From NCBI GenBank assembly GCA_037956075.1, contig CP138327.1, forward strand, positions 682,001-746,000: a stretch of 64,000 bases of DNA. Direction: 5' to 3'. The stretch is from Catillopecten margaritatus gill symbiont. Lineage in GTDB: Bacteria > Pseudomonadota > Gammaproteobacteria > PS1 > Pseudothioglobaceae. A program made the translations under genes and the position numbers. The notes under the pieces are model-generated. The model saw only the letters and a program-made list of their open reading frames with translations. It had not been told where the DNA came from and searched no databases. Of this stretch, positions 53,691 through 63,650 are shown in pieces (position 1 is the stretch's first letter; the number at the start of each line of letters is the position of its first letter).

Positions 53691-54851
53691 ATGCATATAC
53701 ACGAATACCAAGCGAAAACCTTATTTAACCAATCCAATATCAAGACACCAAAGAGTGTTTTGATTGATTCCACCACTCAAGCAAGTGACGCTTGTCACAC
53801 TTTAGGGGGTGATATTTGGGTGGCGAAAGCCCAAGTCCATGCGGGTGGACGAGGTAAAGGGGGTGGTGTTATTTTGTGTCGCTCAATTATAGAAGTTGAG
53901 CAAGCTTGTGATAAATTACTAGGCACGCAATTAGTTACACCACAAACGGACGCTAAGGGTTTGCCGATTAATCAAGTGTTGATTGAAGCGGGGCAAAATA
54001 TTGAACGAGAGTTATATTTAGGCTTGTTGGTTGATAGACAAACGCAAAAAATTACGGTATTGGCATCGACGGAAGGTGGGATGGATATTGAAAAAGTAGC
54101 CAGTGAAACGCCTGATAAAATTATTAAATTTGGGGTTGATCCTTTGGGGGCTTTGTCTGCAAAAGACTGTGAGGATATTGCGAAAAAACTAGGGTTAAAT
54201 GCTGAATTGAGTGAGCAATTTAATCAAGCATTACTAGGTTTATATGAAATTTTCACCAGCAAAGATGTTAGTTTGATTGAGATTAATCCATTGATTACCA
54301 CGGCAGAAAATACACTGTTAGCCCTTGATGGTAAGATTGATTTTGACGATAATGCACTTTATCGCCACGAAGATATTTTGGCATTGCGTGACACTTCGCA
54401 GGAAGATGAAAAGGAAATGCTTGCCAGTGAATATCAGTTAAATTATATCTCGCTTGATGGCACAATTGGCTGCATGGTAAATGGGGCGGGGTTGGCGATG
54501 GCAACGATGGATTTGATTGAACATCACGGAGGTTCGCCAGCAAATTTCTTGGATGTGGGAGGTGGCACGACAGCGGAGCGGGTTGCCAAAGCCTTTGAAT
54601 TGATTCAAACTGAGGTGAATGTTAAAGGGGTTTTGGTTAATATTTTTGGTGGCATCGTGCGTTGCGATTTGATTGCAGAAGGGATTTTGCAAGCGATTGA
54701 AAAAGTTGGATTAAATCTACCGATTGTGGTGCGTCTGGAAGGCACAAATGCTACCGCTGGACTGAAATTATTAGATGAATCTGGAGTGGATATTCATACC
54801 GAATCCGATTTAACCAAAGCGGCAATTAAAATTGTGGAGTTAGCGAAATGA
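53691..54851 (+). CDS. sucC: Succinate--CoA ligase beta subunit
   Basis: 386 residues. ATP-grasp fold subunit that carries the nucleotide site. Seen: [14 protein letters not shown] start, [17 protein letters not shown] near residue 45, IEINPL near 199, and the [14 protein letters not shown] with [13 protein letters not shown] near 275. Works with SucD in the TCA cycle. Overlaps sucD by 4 bp. Confidence 0.97.
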   Translation: MHIHEYQAKTLFNQSNIKTPKSVLIDSTTQASDACHTLGGDIWVAKAQVHAGGRGKGGGVILCRSIIEVEQACDKLLGTQLVTPQTDAKGLPINQVLIEAGQNIERELYLGLLVDRQTQKITVLASTEGGMDIEKVASETPDKIIKFGVDPLGALSAKDCEDIAKKLGLNAELSEQFNQALLGLYEIFTSKDVSLIEINPLITTAENTLLALDGKIDFDDNALYRHEDILALRDTSQEDEKEMLASEYQLNYISLDGTIGCMVNGAGLAMATMDLIEHHGGSPANFLDVGGGTTAERVAKAFELIQTEVNVKGVLVNIFGGIVRCDLIAEGILQAIEKVGLNLPIVVRLEGTNATAGLKLLDESGVDIHTESDLTKAAIKIVELAK

Positions 54852-55717
54852 GCGTTTTAATTGATAAAAATACAAAAGTAATTACCCAGGGTTTCACGGG
54901 CAAACAAGGCACTTTTCATTCCGAGCAATCCATTGCTTATGGCACGCAATTTGTTGGTGGTGTAACTCCGGGCAAAGGTGGGCAGGTGCATTTAGATTTG
55001 CCTGTTTTCAACTCGGTCAAAGATGCGATGCAAGAAACGGAGGCAAGTGCGACAATGATTTATGTCCCACCCCGCTTTGCTTACGCATCCATTATCGAAG
55101 CGATTGAAGCAGAAATGCCCGTGATTGCCTGCATTACCGAAGGTATTCCCGTGCAAGATATGCTTAAAATTAAAGCGATTTTAAAAGATTCAAACTCTAC
55201 TCTAATCGGTCCTAATTGTCCTGGTGTTATCACTCCCGATGAATGCAAACTCGGTATTATGCCTGGCAATATCCACCAGTCAGGCAGTGTCGGTATCGTT
55301 TCTCGCTCAGGCACATTGACCTACGAAGCCGTGCATCAAACCACCCAAGCAGGACTCGGACAAAGCACCTGCATCGGTATCGGTGGCGACCCAATTCAAG
55401 GGATGAATTTCATCGATTGCCTCGCTCTATTTGAAGCCGACGAACAAACTGAATCCATCATTATGGTTGGTGAAATTGGTGGTTCTGCCGAAGAAGAAGC
55501 AGCTGAATACATTCAATCTCATGTCTCAAAACCTGTGGTATCTTACATCGCTGGACTCAGCGCCCCAAAAGGCAAGCGCATGGGTCATGCAGGTGCCGTC
55601 ATTAGTGGTGGTTCGGGTAAAGCAGAAGATAAAATCAAAGCCCTAAAAAATGTAGGTGTAGCTATTTCGCCAACCCCTGCAATGATGGGAGAAACATTAT
55701 TGGCACTATTAAAATGA
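54848..55717 (+). CDS. sucD: Succinate--CoA ligase alpha subunit
   Basis: 289 residues. Seen: [15 protein letters not shown] near residue 13 (CoA-binding), [12 protein letters not shown] near 37, [10 protein letters not shown] near 122, [13 protein letters not shown] near 148, and [12 protein letters not shown] near 248 with the catalytic histidine that is phosphorylated. Overlaps the next gene by 4 bp. Confidence 0.97.
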   Translation: MSVLIDKNTKVITQGFTGKQGTFHSEQSIAYGTQFVGGVTPGKGGQVHLDLPVFNSVKDAMQETEASATMIYVPPRFAYASIIEAIEAEMPVIACITEGIPVQDMLKIKAILKDSNSTLIGPNCPGVITPDECKLGIMPGNIHQSGSVGIVSRSGTLTYEAVHQTTQAGLGQSTCIGIGGDPIQGMNFIDCLALFEADEQTESIIMVGEIGGSAEEEAAEYIQSHVSKPVVSYIAGLSAPKGKRMGHAGAVISGGSGKAEDKIKALKNVGVAISPTPAMMGETLLALLK

Positions 55718-56481
55718 AAAAACCTATTATAATCTTAGGTATTGGCGAACTCGGTAGTGTCTTTGCACGAGCATTTTTAAAAAACAATTACCCCGTTTAC
55801 CCCATCACTCGGCAAACCGATATTACCGAATTAGCCAATACGATTGACCCAGAATTGATTTTAGTTTGCACGGCAGAAGCCGATTTACAAAATGCACTCA
55901 CCACCCTTCCTGAGCAATGGAAAGGCCGAGTAGCCATGATGCAAAATGAACTATTACCACGCGATTGGGAAGTGCATAACTTTACAAATCCAACGATAAT
56001 TTCAGTTTGGTTTGAAAAGAAAAAAGGTATGGATTCCAAGGTATTAATTTCATCGCCTGCGTTTGGGATTAAAGCGGAAATATTAGTGGAGTCATTGGCA
56101 CTGATTGATATTCCTGCGAATATTGTTGCCGATGAAGATGCGTTATTATTTGAATTGGTTTTGAAAAATATTTATATTTTAACAACTAATATTGCGGGCA
56201 TGGCAATTGAGGTGGGTGCGAATGTTGATGATTTGCGTCATAATCATCTAGAGTTAATGCGTGATGTGTCCAGTGATATTTTAGATTTACAAGTTGCGCT
56301 TACAGGCAAAACTTTTGATAAAAATACTCTGGAAGCAGGAATGATAAATGCCTTTAAAGGTGATTTAAGTCACGGCTGTATGGGTCGATCTGCCCCTGCA
56401 AGATTGAACAGGGCTTTAGAATTGGCGAAGGAATTTAATCTAAAAGTACCAACCTTAAAAAAAATCAAACACCTCATCTAA
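55714..56481 (+). CDS. Putative NAD(P)-binding oxidoreductase, ketopantoate reductase-like
   Basis: 255 residues. The N-terminus is a Rossmann strand with [20 protein letters not shown]. The rest is more helical, with [20 protein letters not shown] and a C-terminal segment ([20 protein letters not shown]). The two-domain design resembles the 6-phosphogluconate/ketopantoate reductase superfamily, but the specific motifs of PanE are not clear, so the substrate is unknown. It overlaps sucD by 4 bp and is presumably co-expressed with the TCA enzyme. Confidence 0.65.
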   Translation: MKKPIIILGIGELGSVFARAFLKNNYPVYPITRQTDITELANTIDPELILVCTAEADLQNALTTLPEQWKGRVAMMQNELLPRDWEVHNFTNPTIISVWFEKKKGMDSKVLISSPAFGIKAEILVESLALIDIPANIVADEDALLFELVLKNIYILTTNIAGMAIEVGANVDDLRHNHLELMRDVSSDILDLQVALTGKTFDKNTLEAGMINAFKGDLSHGCMGRSAPARLNRALELAKEFNLKVPTLKKIKHLI

Positions 56482-56487
56482 ATAAAC

Positions 56488-56886
56488 TCACCACTCCTCG
56501 CATTGTGGAATATCATCGTAAATAATATCCCAATTCGCCTTTGACCCAACAAAAATATGCCTTTCAATCGGTTCGTTTACCTCGGTGGTAATTGTTCCCA
56601 ATCTAATTCTTGTCTTACCAGGTTGGTCTTTAAATTTTGACATGATAGGTGCGCTACAAGATTGACAAAAGAATTGGCTTTTTCTTTCATTTTCTTCAAA
56701 CTCAGTGATATTATCCTCACCCCTTAAAAAATGAAAGTTCTTGCTTTCTATATTGCCGTTTGTAGCAAATGCAGTACCTCGAACACGACGACATTCACTA
56801 CAATGACACATAACAATATCTGTGATTCTTTGCGTAATTTTAAATTTAACCTTGCCACATAAACATTCACCTTGATGTATCGTCAT
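56488..56886 (-). CDS. GFA/CENP-V-type zinc protein
   Basis: 132 residues of the glutathione-dependent formaldehyde-activating enzyme (GFA) family. Zinc-binding cysteines: GECLCGKVKF at residue 6, MCHCSECRR near 37 and QFFCQSCSAPIM near 78. The family is broad and most members have no proven link to formaldehyde. Stands alone with a TAAAGGAGG ribosome site upstream. Confidence 0.85.
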   Translation of the reverse strand: MTIHQGECLCGKVKFKITQRITDIVMCHCSECRRVRGTAFATNGNIESKNFHFLRGEDNITEFEENERKSQFFCQSCSAPIMSKFKDQPGKTRIRLGTITTEVNEPIERHIFVGSKANWDIIYDDIPQCEEW

Positions 56887-56901
56887 AAAACCTCCTTTAA
56901 T

Positions 56902-57231
56902 TTAAGCATTCATCTTGGCGAACACTTGCTCAATTTTTTGTTCTAAATCTAATAGACTGAAGCCACGGACTTCTTCGATAAATTTTTGCCCCATAAAAAA
57001 GACCTGAACAACGGGCAGGGAAAATACACCGTGTTGGGTACAGACTTCTTGCAGTTGTTCACAATCAATATAAATCATTTCCAAGTTAGGGAATTTGCTC
57101 GTAAATTTTGCATCAATTTGTGGCTTAATGGTTTGGCATACGCCACAATTTTCACCACCAAATAAAATTAATATCGCTTCTTTTTCACGCTTCAAGTTGT
57201 CTAATTGCGCTTGACTTTCTAGTTGATTCAT
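56902..57231 (-). CDS. Thioredoxin-family protein
   Basis: 109 residues. The active-site motif is CGVC (in GGENCGVCQTIKPQI near residue 27), different from the CGPC of classic thioredoxin. The cis-proline is in VFSLPVVQVFFMGQ near 72. It could be a reductase for specific cytoplasmic substrates. It overlaps the HIT gene by 4 bp. Confidence 0.82.
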   Translation of the reverse strand: MNQLESQAQLDNLKREKEAILILFGGENCGVCQTIKPQIDAKFTSKFPNLEMIYIDCEQLQEVCTQHGVFSLPVVQVFFMGQKFIEEVRGFSLLDLEQKIEQVFAKMNA

Positions 57232-57584
57232 AATTGCTTTGCGAGTTGGGTAAAAAATACATCAAAATCGGGTAAATCTAATTGAGGCTCTCTTTGTTTT
57301 TTGCCCCACATTGGCCCTGGAAAATAAGAATCTGACTCAAATCGAGCCATAATATGCCAGTGAACTTGTGGCAAAATGTTGCCAAATGAGGCAATATTTA
57401 TCTTATCTGCGTTGAAATAACTTAACATTGCTTTTTCAATAATATCGATAACACGAAATATTTCCGCTTTTTCTTCTAGGGTGCAGTCGCTAAATTCTTT
57501 TACTTTGCGTTTGGCAAAAACTTTAACCCACGGAATTTCACTGGGTTCAACTTCTACTTTAATTAAAAGGTTTTCGTAAATCAT
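57228..57584 (-). CDS. HIT-family hydrolase
   Basis: 118 residues. The histidine triad region is ILPQVHWHIMARF near residue 75; the first position is Gln rather than His, as in a common proteobacterial HIT subgroup, and the remaining H-x-H is intact. HIT enzymes hydrolyse dinucleoside polyphosphates or AMP-lysine type bonds. Four-base overlaps join it to queA upstream and the thioredoxin gene downstream. Confidence 0.82.
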   Translation of the reverse strand: MIYENLLIKVEVEPSEIPWVKVFAKRKVKEFSDCTLEEKAEIFRVIDIIEKAMLSYFNADKINIASFGNILPQVHWHIMARFESDSYFPGPMWGKKQREPQLDLPDFDVFFTQLAKQL

Positions 57585-58594
57585 TTTTTCTCCAAAAACA
57601 TCGCATCACCATACGAAAAAAATCTATATTTTTCATTAATAGCGTGTTGATAAATTTCCATCATTCGCTCTCGTCCGATAAAAGCACTGACTAGCATTAA
57701 TAGTGAAGACTTGGGTAGATGAAAGTTAGTAATCATTGCATCAACCACTTTGAATTCATAGCCTGGATAGATGAAAATGTCGGTTTCTTCTTGGGTTGCT
57801 TTGAGTGTGCCTGTTTTGGATGCGGACTCTAATGAACGCACGGCGGTGGTACCGACGGCAATTATTCGTCCGCCATTTGCTTGGGTTTGTTTGATTTTAT
57901 CGACTGTTGTTTGTGGCACTTCGTAATATTCGCTGTGCATGTGGTGGTCTTTAATGTTATCGGTTTTGACAGGTTGAAAAGTGCCTGCGCCAACATGCAG
58001 GGTGACGAAGGTTGAATTGACGCCTTTGTTTTTTAGGGATTTTAATAAAGCTTCGTCAAAATGTAGCCCTGCGGTTGGGGCTGCCACGGCACCGTCTCTT
58101 TGGGCGAAGACAGTTTGATAGCGGCTTAAATCTTGTTCGTTGTCTGTTCTTTCAATATAGGGTGGCAGGGGGATATGCCCAACATTGTCTAATAATGTAA
58201 GTAGTGAATCGGTGGCAAATTCAAGGGTATAAAAGCCTTTGTCTTTATTTAAAACAGTTGTTTTAACTTGGTTTTCTAAAATAAGTTGGCTACCGATTTG
58301 GGGCGCTCTGCTGGCTTTAATCATTGCCAGTGCTTGATTGTTGCTGAGTAAGCGTTCAATCATAATTTCAATTTTTCCACCTGATTCTTTGTGTCCGAAT
58401 AAACGGGCGGGGATGACTTTGGTGTTATTCATTACCAATAAATCACCTTCTTTGATAAAATCTCCGATATTGCGGAAAAATGTATCGATAATTGGAAATT
58501 GTGGCACTAAAAGTCGTGAGTCTGTTCTATTTTTTGGTGGATTTTGTGCGATTAATGTGTCGGGTAGGTCGAAATCGAAATCACTGAGTTGCAT
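57581..58594 (-). CDS. queA: tRNA preQ1(34) S-adenosylmethionine ribosyltransferase-isomerase
   Basis: 337 residues. It transfers and rearranges the ribose of SAM to form epoxyqueuosine in tRNA wobble bases. Seen: FDLPDTLIAQNPPKNRTDSR start, GDLLVMNNTKVIPARL near residue 51, DGAVAAPTAGLHFD near 166, FVTLHVGAGTFQPV near 195, and TNFHLPKSSLLMLV near 287. It begins 2 bp after rnfG ends, at the place where rnfE would usually be. Confidence 0.96.
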   Translation of the reverse strand: MQLSDFDFDLPDTLIAQNPPKNRTDSRLLVPQFPIIDTFFRNIGDFIKEGDLLVMNNTKVIPARLFGHKESGGKIEIMIERLLSNNQALAMIKASRAPQIGSQLILENQVKTTVLNKDKGFYTLEFATDSLLTLLDNVGHIPLPPYIERTDNEQDLSRYQTVFAQRDGAVAAPTAGLHFDEALLKSLKNKGVNSTFVTLHVGAGTFQPVKTDNIKDHHMHSEYYEVPQTTVDKIKQTQANGGRIIAVGTTAVRSLESASKTGTLKATQEETDIFIYPGYEFKVVDAMITNFHLPKSSLLMLVSAFIGRERMMEIYQHAINEKYRFFSYGDAMFLEKK

Positions 58595-58596
58595 TT

Positions 58597-59196
58597 TTAT
58601 TTTTCCTGTAAAAAGTCATTCTTAAACAAATTCAAGAGTTGATAAGTGGCGCTAACAATGGCTCTTGGGGTGATGGTAGCACCTGTAAAAGCATCAAAAG
58701 TGCCACCATCTCGTTTGACTTTCCATTGACTTTTGGTGGGATTAGTCAAAGACAGCCCTTTAAATTGGGCAATCCAATTAGATTTTTTAGTCTCTATTTT
58801 ATCGCCCAAACCTGGGGTTTCTTTGTGGGTAATCACACGCACACCTAGGAGTTGGTGATTAACATCAACCCCTGTTAATAAACGAATATTGCCACTATAA
58901 CCATTTGGATAATTATGCTCGATGAGATAAGCAAAAATCTTGTTATTTTTCTTGGCAGGATAGATGTTGATAGTTTGTTTGATGTTGTGCAGGGTGAGTT
59001 GCTTGGTAAATTTATCTCTCAAAATATCGTTATCATAACCCGAAACTAACTCGCCAAGTCGCTTAATAAGGAGTTGCTCCTCGTTATATTGAATGTGTTC
59101 TTTGGTAGAATCATACATCAAAGATACGAAAAATACACTAATGGCGGTGAAAATAAATAGCAACACCCCTGCTTTGATTATCGGCTGCGATTTCAT
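58597..59196 (-). CDS. rnfG: Rnf/Rsx electron transport complex subunit G
   Basis: 199 residues with one N-terminal membrane helix and a periplasmic FMN-binding domain. The flavinylation motif is FDAFTGATITPRA near residue 168 (FMN joined to the Thr). RnfG passes electrons between RnfC/B and the membrane in the ion-translocating ferredoxin:NAD complex. It overlaps rnfD by 4 bp. Confidence 0.92.
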   Translation of the reverse strand: MKSQPIIKAGVLLFIFTAISVFFVSLMYDSTKEHIQYNEEQLLIKRLGELVSGYDNDILRDKFTKQLTLHNIKQTINIYPAKKNNKIFAYLIEHNYPNGYSGNIRLLTGVDVNHQLLGVRVITHKETPGLGDKIETKKSNWIAQFKGLSLTNPTKSQWKVKRDGGTFDAFTGATITPRAIVSATYQLLNLFKNDFLQEK

Positions 59197-60137
59197 TTGC
59201 CAAATACCTTAGGTTGGGTGTAATAATCGATGAGTGGCACCATAATATTTATCAATAAAACTGCAAAAGCGATGCCGTCTGGGTAGTTGCCAAAAGTGCG
59301 GATAATGACGACAAGCATACCGATTAAAAAACCATAAATGAGTCGTCCTTTGGGCGTGGTGCAAGCGGAGACTGGGTCGGTGGCGATAAAGAATGCACCG
59401 AGCATTGTGCCGCCGAGCATTAAGTGGTTTTGGGTTGGCAGGTGGTATTCAACATCATTCAATGAAAGGAAAAAGGCGGTGATGACAATGCCTGCTAGGA
59501 AGGCAACGGGGATGTGCCAAAAAATAATACGGCGAATGAGTAGGTACAATCCGCCTAGTAAAAATCCTGCGTTGATATAGGCTTGAGCGGTTGAATGCAC
59601 GCTCAATTCGCTGATGCTTTTGCCCAAAGCCAACTGAGTTTTAACTTCGTCTAATTGGGTTGCACCACTCAATGCATCAACAACATTAAGATTAAAAATT
59701 ACATCCAATGCTTGACTTAGATTAACAAAATCCCCTGCCCAAGTGGTCATTTGCAAGGGGTAAGAAATCAACAAAAAGGCATAGCCCAACATCGCAGGAT
59801 TAAAAGGATTGTTACCCAATCCACCATACAATTGCTTGCCAAAAATAATAGCAAAAGCCACACCGACAACAATAACCCACCAAGGGGCAATGCTCGGGAC
59901 GGAGATGGCTAATAAAATCCCTGTGAGTGCTGCGGAACCGTCGCCGATGGCAGGTGCGATTGGCATTTTTCTGATTTTTAGGAATAATGCTTCTACGGCA
60001 ATGGCAGTTGCTACTGCCAAAATAATTTGCGCAATAATACCCCAACCAAAGAAATAATAAGACGCACCAATACCCAATGCCAGTGCATAAATCACTTGTC
60101 GCATCATTTGTGAAGTGGAACTAAATATCGCTATCAT
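59193..60137 (-). CDS. rnfD: Rnf/Rsx complex subunit D
   Basis: 314 residues, about nine membrane helices. The covalent-FMN motif DALSGATQL near residue 165 is present. Also seen: GDGSAALTGILLAISVP near 65, GGLGNNPFNPAMLGYA near 104, and FFIATDPVSACTTPKGR near 251. NqrB homologue. Overlaps rnfC by 17 bp. Confidence 0.94.
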   Translation of the reverse strand: MIAIFSSTSQMMRQVIYALALGIGASYYFFGWGIIAQIILAVATAIAVEALFLKIRKMPIAPAIGDGSAALTGILLAISVPSIAPWWVIVVGVAFAIIFGKQLYGGLGNNPFNPAMLGYAFLLISYPLQMTTWAGDFVNLSQALDVIFNLNVVDALSGATQLDEVKTQLALGKSISELSVHSTAQAYINAGFLLGGLYLLIRRIIFWHIPVAFLAGIVITAFFLSLNDVEYHLPTQNHLMLGGTMLGAFFIATDPVSACTTPKGRLIYGFLIGMLVVIIRTFGNYPDGIAFAVLLINIMVPLIDYYTQPKVFGK

Positions 60138-61629
60138 TTTTCTTTTTAACCCTTGCCATTGCTTCTGCTATTTTATCTTTTTGTGCTTTATCGTTCGCCA
60201 TTTTTTGTTTTAATTCTTCTTTTTTTCTCGCCATCATTTCGGCGCGTTCGGTTTTATTGCGTTCCAAGCGATATTCCCGATATTCAAACCGTTCTCTGGC
60301 GTTATCCACTTTTTCTTGTGTCTGCGTTTCTTGGCGATACAACGCTTTGGCAAAAGAAAAATACTCAGCCAACGGAAGATGGCTCGGACACACCACATCA
60401 CAACACCGACACTCGATACAACTGCTCAAATGATAGTCCATCGCTTTTTCAGTATTTTCACTCTTAGCATACCAATATAATTGTTGTGGCAACAAGCCTA
60501 CTGGACAAACTTGATTACATTGCCCACAACGAATACATTCTTGCACTACTTCTTTCGCCTTGACATTGTTGACAAAGATACAGTTAGTGATTTTGCAAAT
60601 CGGCACGGCTAACGACGCCACATCCACACCCATCATCATTCCGCCCATTCGCACGGCGTGTGGCTGGTTATTTGGCTTTGCCAATGCGACAATATGCTCA
60701 AATGACGCACCCAAACGCACTTCAAAATTATTCGGTGTTACTGCATCGCCTGTAACGGTAACCACTCTTGAAACCAACGGTTTGTTATCCACCACTGCAT
60801 CAAAAATCGCCTTGGCGGTTGATACATTCTGACACAAAATCCCATGGTCAATTGCCAATTCTTCTGCTGGAATTTCGATATTCAACACTGTCTTAATCAA
60901 TAACTTTTCCGCTCCCGAGGTGTATTTTGTTGGAATCTGCTGTATCAAAATCCGCTCATTATGATTAAACATCAACAACTCGTGATACGCCTCTTGCTTA
61001 TCGTCCTCAATTGCAATAATTACCTGCGTCGCTTTGGTAATATGCAACAAAACTTCAATCCCACGCACCACCTCACGGGCGTTATGTTGCATCATCGCAT
61101 CATCGCACGAAATCCCCGGTTCACACTCTGTTGCGTTAATAATCAGCGTTTGACATTCTTGCAAGCACCTTAACTTAGAATGCGTTGGAAACCCCGCACC
61201 CCCTAAGCCGATAATGCCCGATTGTTGCACATAATCAAGCAAAGTTTCCCGTGAACAATGCAAAAAATCACCCACGCCTTCATTTTCAATCCACTCATCT
61301 TTGCCGTCAGATTCCAGGGTAATGCAGGTTGATTTTAACCCCGACTTATGTGGAATAATTTGCTGATCAATGGCAACGACTGTGCCTGAAATTGAGGCAT
61401 GAATTGGCGTGCAAAATTTATCTGGCGTTTGTGCAATTAATTGCCCTGTCAACACTTTATCACCCACTTTGACACAAGGTTCGGCTTCTTCACCAATCCG
61501 CTGCTGCAAAGGCAAAACGACTTTATCTGGTAACGGTGCTTGAATAATTTCCACCTGCGTTACAGGATATGGATTTTCAATCACAATACCGTTATTAAAT
61601 GCATCAAGCATACGCCACCTTGCCGACAA
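60121..61629 (-). CDS. rnfC: Rnf/Rsx complex subunit C
   Basis: 502 residues, NADH- and FMN-binding subunit. Seen: the [20 protein letters not shown] biotin-lipoyl-like region, [13 protein letters not shown] near residue 140 and [16 protein letters not shown] near 165, then two 4Fe-4S motifs [15 protein letters not shown] near 367 and [17 protein letters not shown] near 408. The C-terminal tail is charged and coiled (about 440-502), shorter than the repeats in E. coli RsxC. Overlaps rnfB and rnfD. Confidence 0.94.
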   Translation of the reverse strand: MSARWRMLDAFNNGIVIENPYPVTQVEIIQAPLPDKVVLPLQQRIGEEAEPCVKVGDKVLTGQLIAQTPDKFCTPIHASISGTVVAIDQQIIPHKSGLKSTCITLESDGKDEWIENEGVGDFLHCSRETLLDYVQQSGIIGLGGAGFPTHSKLRCLQECQTLIINATECEPGISCDDAMMQHNAREVVRGIEVLLHITKATQVIIAIEDDKQEAYHELLMFNHNERILIQQIPTKYTSGAEKLLIKTVLNIEIPAEELAIDHGILCQNVSTAKAIFDAVVDNKPLVSRVVTVTGDAVTPNNFEVRLGASFEHIVALAKPNNQPHAVRMGGMMMGVDVASLAVPICKITNCIFVNNVKAKEVVQECIRCGQCNQVCPVGLLPQQLYWYAKSENTEKAMDYHLSSCIECRCCDVVCPSHLPLAEYFSFAKALYRQETQTQEKVDNARERFEYREYRLERNKTERAEMMARKKEELKQKMANDKAQKDKIAEAMARVKKKNDSDI

Positions 61630-62137
61630 AAGTCGTTATCGTTGGTTGGATTTCTTTGATATAAATGCAATCCACAGGGCACACTGGAATACACAAATCA
61701 CAACCCGTGCATTCCTTTTCAATCACCGTCGTCATTACTTTAGACGCCCCGACAAACGCATCCACTGGACAGGCCTGAATGCACAAGGTGCAACCGATGC
61801 ATAATTTTTCATCAACAAACACCACATGATTCGTGGTATTTTCACCATGCTCTTCATTCAATAACAAAGTTTCCACGCCCAATAATTCTGCCAAAGCGTC
61901 TGCCCCTTCTTGTCCACCTGGTGGACACTGGTTAATCTGTGCTTCGCCTTTGGCAAGTGCTTCAGCATAAGGGCGACAGCCTGGAAAATCACACTGCCCA
62001 CATTGCGTCTGCGGCAAAATCGCATCGATTTGATTTACCAACGGATTGCCTTTGACCTTAAATTTAATCGCCGCATAACCCAAGACTAAACCCAATCCTA
62101 ACGCCAATAAAGAGAAAATGAGAATAGAATTAATCAC
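61604..62137 (-). CDS. rnfB: Rnf/Rsx complex subunit B
   Basis: 177 residues. One N-terminal membrane helix, then [19 protein letters not shown] near residue 46 (first cluster, C-x2-C-x4-C) and two ferredoxin-type motifs [15 protein letters not shown] near 113 and [15 protein letters not shown] near 143. It transfers electrons from ferredoxin. Overlaps rnfA by 4 bp and rnfC by 26 bp. Confidence 0.94.
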   Translation of the reverse strand: MINSILIFSLLALGLGLVLGYAAIKFKVKGNPLVNQIDAILPQTQCGQCDFPGCRPYAEALAKGEAQINQCPPGGQEGADALAELLGVETLLLNEEHGENTTNHVVFVDEKLCIGCTLCIQACPVDAFVGASKVMTTVIEKECTGCDLCIPVCPVDCIYIKEIQPTITTFVGKVAYA

Positions 62138-62709
62138 GCCAATCCAATGAAACCCATAAATGCCATTGACATTAACCCCGCTGTAATCAACGCAATCGGA
62201 ACCCCTTTAAAAACTTCTGGCACATTTGCCCCGTCAATGCGTTCACGAATAGTGGAAAACAATACCAAAACAAAAGAAAAACCAATCGCCGCACCAAAAC
62301 CATAAACCGCTGATGCCAAAAACCCATTATCTTGATTGACATTGAGCAATGCCACACCCAGCACCGCACAATTTGTCGTAATCAAAGGCAAGAATACGCC
62401 CAAAGATTGGTGTAAAACGGGCGAAGTTTTGTTCACCACTAACTCGGTAAAGCCGACCACACCTGCAATCGTTACGATAAATGCCACCGTGCGTAAATAT
62501 TCCATCTCAAACGGAATTAAAATATAAGTATTGATTAAATAACTGCTCACACTTGCCAAAGTCAGCACAAAAGTCGTAGCAAAGCCCATGCCAATCGCCG
62601 TTTCCACCTTCTTAGAAACCCCCATAAAGGGACACAAGCCTAAGAATTTTACCAAGACGAAATTATTTACTAAAATCGTGCTGACTAAAATTAAAATATA
62701 TTCGTTCAT
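62134..62709 (-). CDS. rnfA: Rnf/Rsx complex subunit A
   Basis: 191 residues, six membrane helices, first gene of the rnf operon. Seen: [20 protein letters not shown] near residue 14 with the Cys that, with one in RnfE, binds a membrane-embedded FeS cluster, and [13 protein letters not shown] near 110. Its usual half-mirror partner RnfE is absent from this locus. Confidence 0.95.
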   Translation of the reverse strand: MNEYILILVSTILVNNFVLVKFLGLCPFMGVSKKVETAIGMGFATTFVLTLASVSSYLINTYILIPFEMEYLRTVAFIVTIAGVVGFTELVVNKTSPVLHQSLGVFLPLITTNCAVLGVALLNVNQDNGFLASAVYGFGAAIGFSFVLVLFSTIRERIDGANVPEVFKGVPIALITAGLMSMAFMGFIGLA

Positions 62710-62719
62710 AGTGTTGATT

Positions 62720-63457
62720 TTAACTTAAAAAGAGCTTTAAAAGTCCAAACGAACTAATCAACAACAATGCCGAGCCCACCCAGCGTTTAAATAATGCATC
62801 ATTCTGAATAATTTTTTCGTGTAATTTGAGTCCAATGATATGCCCAATTGCCGCTCCAGGAATCAGCATCAATGATAATTGCCAATCAATCGCCACACCC
62901 AACGCCACAAAAGTTGCCATTTTAATACTCACCAAAATAAACCACAGCACAAACAGCGTATTGCGCAAATATTCCTTCGCCACATAACGCATATACACCG
63001 CTACCATCAGTGGCGCACCCGTCAGTGAAGTGCCTGCCACATAACCGCCTAAAATCAGTAAGAATTTATCTACCCACGGACGATGTGAAGTGATTTTGCG
63101 GTTAAAAATCCAAGTAATTGCATAGAAAATTGTAATCGAATAAACGAAAATAATCATCACTTTATCAGGCAACGCCAACAACCCAAACACACCAATTAAA
63201 GTCGGCGGAATAATCCACCAAAGCGAGTGTTTAAGATATTTCCAATCGACTTGTTTAATCGATTTTGATAAAGTCAATGATGAGAAAAACAACAGATGAA
63301 GCCCAATGATAGGCAACCAATAAACGGGCGAACCCCCTAAAAGCAACATCAATGGCAAACCCAACGCAGCCCCACCAAAGCCAAGACCTGTACGCACAAA
63401 TCCTGCCCACATAAAAATTAAGACGACTAAAAGTAGCTCTGTATTAGAAAAAATCAT
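62720..63457 (-). CDS. TauE/SafE-family membrane permease
   Basis: 245 residues with about seven to eight membrane helices. Family traits: the N-terminal [20 protein letters not shown] and the mirrored C-terminal [20 protein letters not shown], which mark the inverted repeat of this family. Members export sulfite or sulfoacetate or similar anions; in a sulfur oxidiser sulfite export is plausible but not shown. It lies just upstream of rnfA, separated by 10 bp, so it may share the transcript. Confidence 0.85.
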   Translation of the reverse strand: MIFSNTELLLVVLIFMWAGFVRTGLGFGGAALGLPLMLLLGGSPVYWLPIIGLHLLFFSSLTLSKSIKQVDWKYLKHSLWWIIPPTLIGVFGLLALPDKVMIIFVYSITIFYAITWIFNRKITSHRPWVDKFLLILGGYVAGTSLTGAPLMVAVYMRYVAKEYLRNTLFVLWFILVSIKMATFVALGVAIDWQLSLMLIPGAAIGHIIGLKLHEKIIQNDALFKRWVGSALLLISSFGLLKLFLS

Positions 63458-63500
63458 AGCGCTAATTTTGCCCTAAGAGGCGTGCAATTAGAATAATTTA

Positions 63501-63647
63501 TTAGGATTTTTTGTTAAAAAATATGACAGCAATAACGATAAAGCCAATACCCGTTAACACGGGAGGAATGATGCTGTTTGCTATACCAAGCACTATCATA
63601 ATTAATGCAATTATTATAAGTAAGACTGATAAATATTCTGTTTTCAT
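63501..63647 (-). CDS. Small two-helix membrane peptide
   Basis: 48 residues, MKTEYLSVLLIIIALIMIVL... ending VIFFNKKS. It consists of two hydrophobic segments separated by the turn ANSIIPPVLTG. Start ATG at 63645-63647, stop at 63501-63503. No homologue recognised. It lies 3 bp downstream of the YHS-domain gene on the same strand and probably shares its transcript. Confidence 0.55.
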   Translation of the reverse strand: MKTEYLSVLLIIIALIMIVLGIANSIIPPVLTGIGFIVIAVIFFNKKS

Positions 63648-63650
63648 TTT

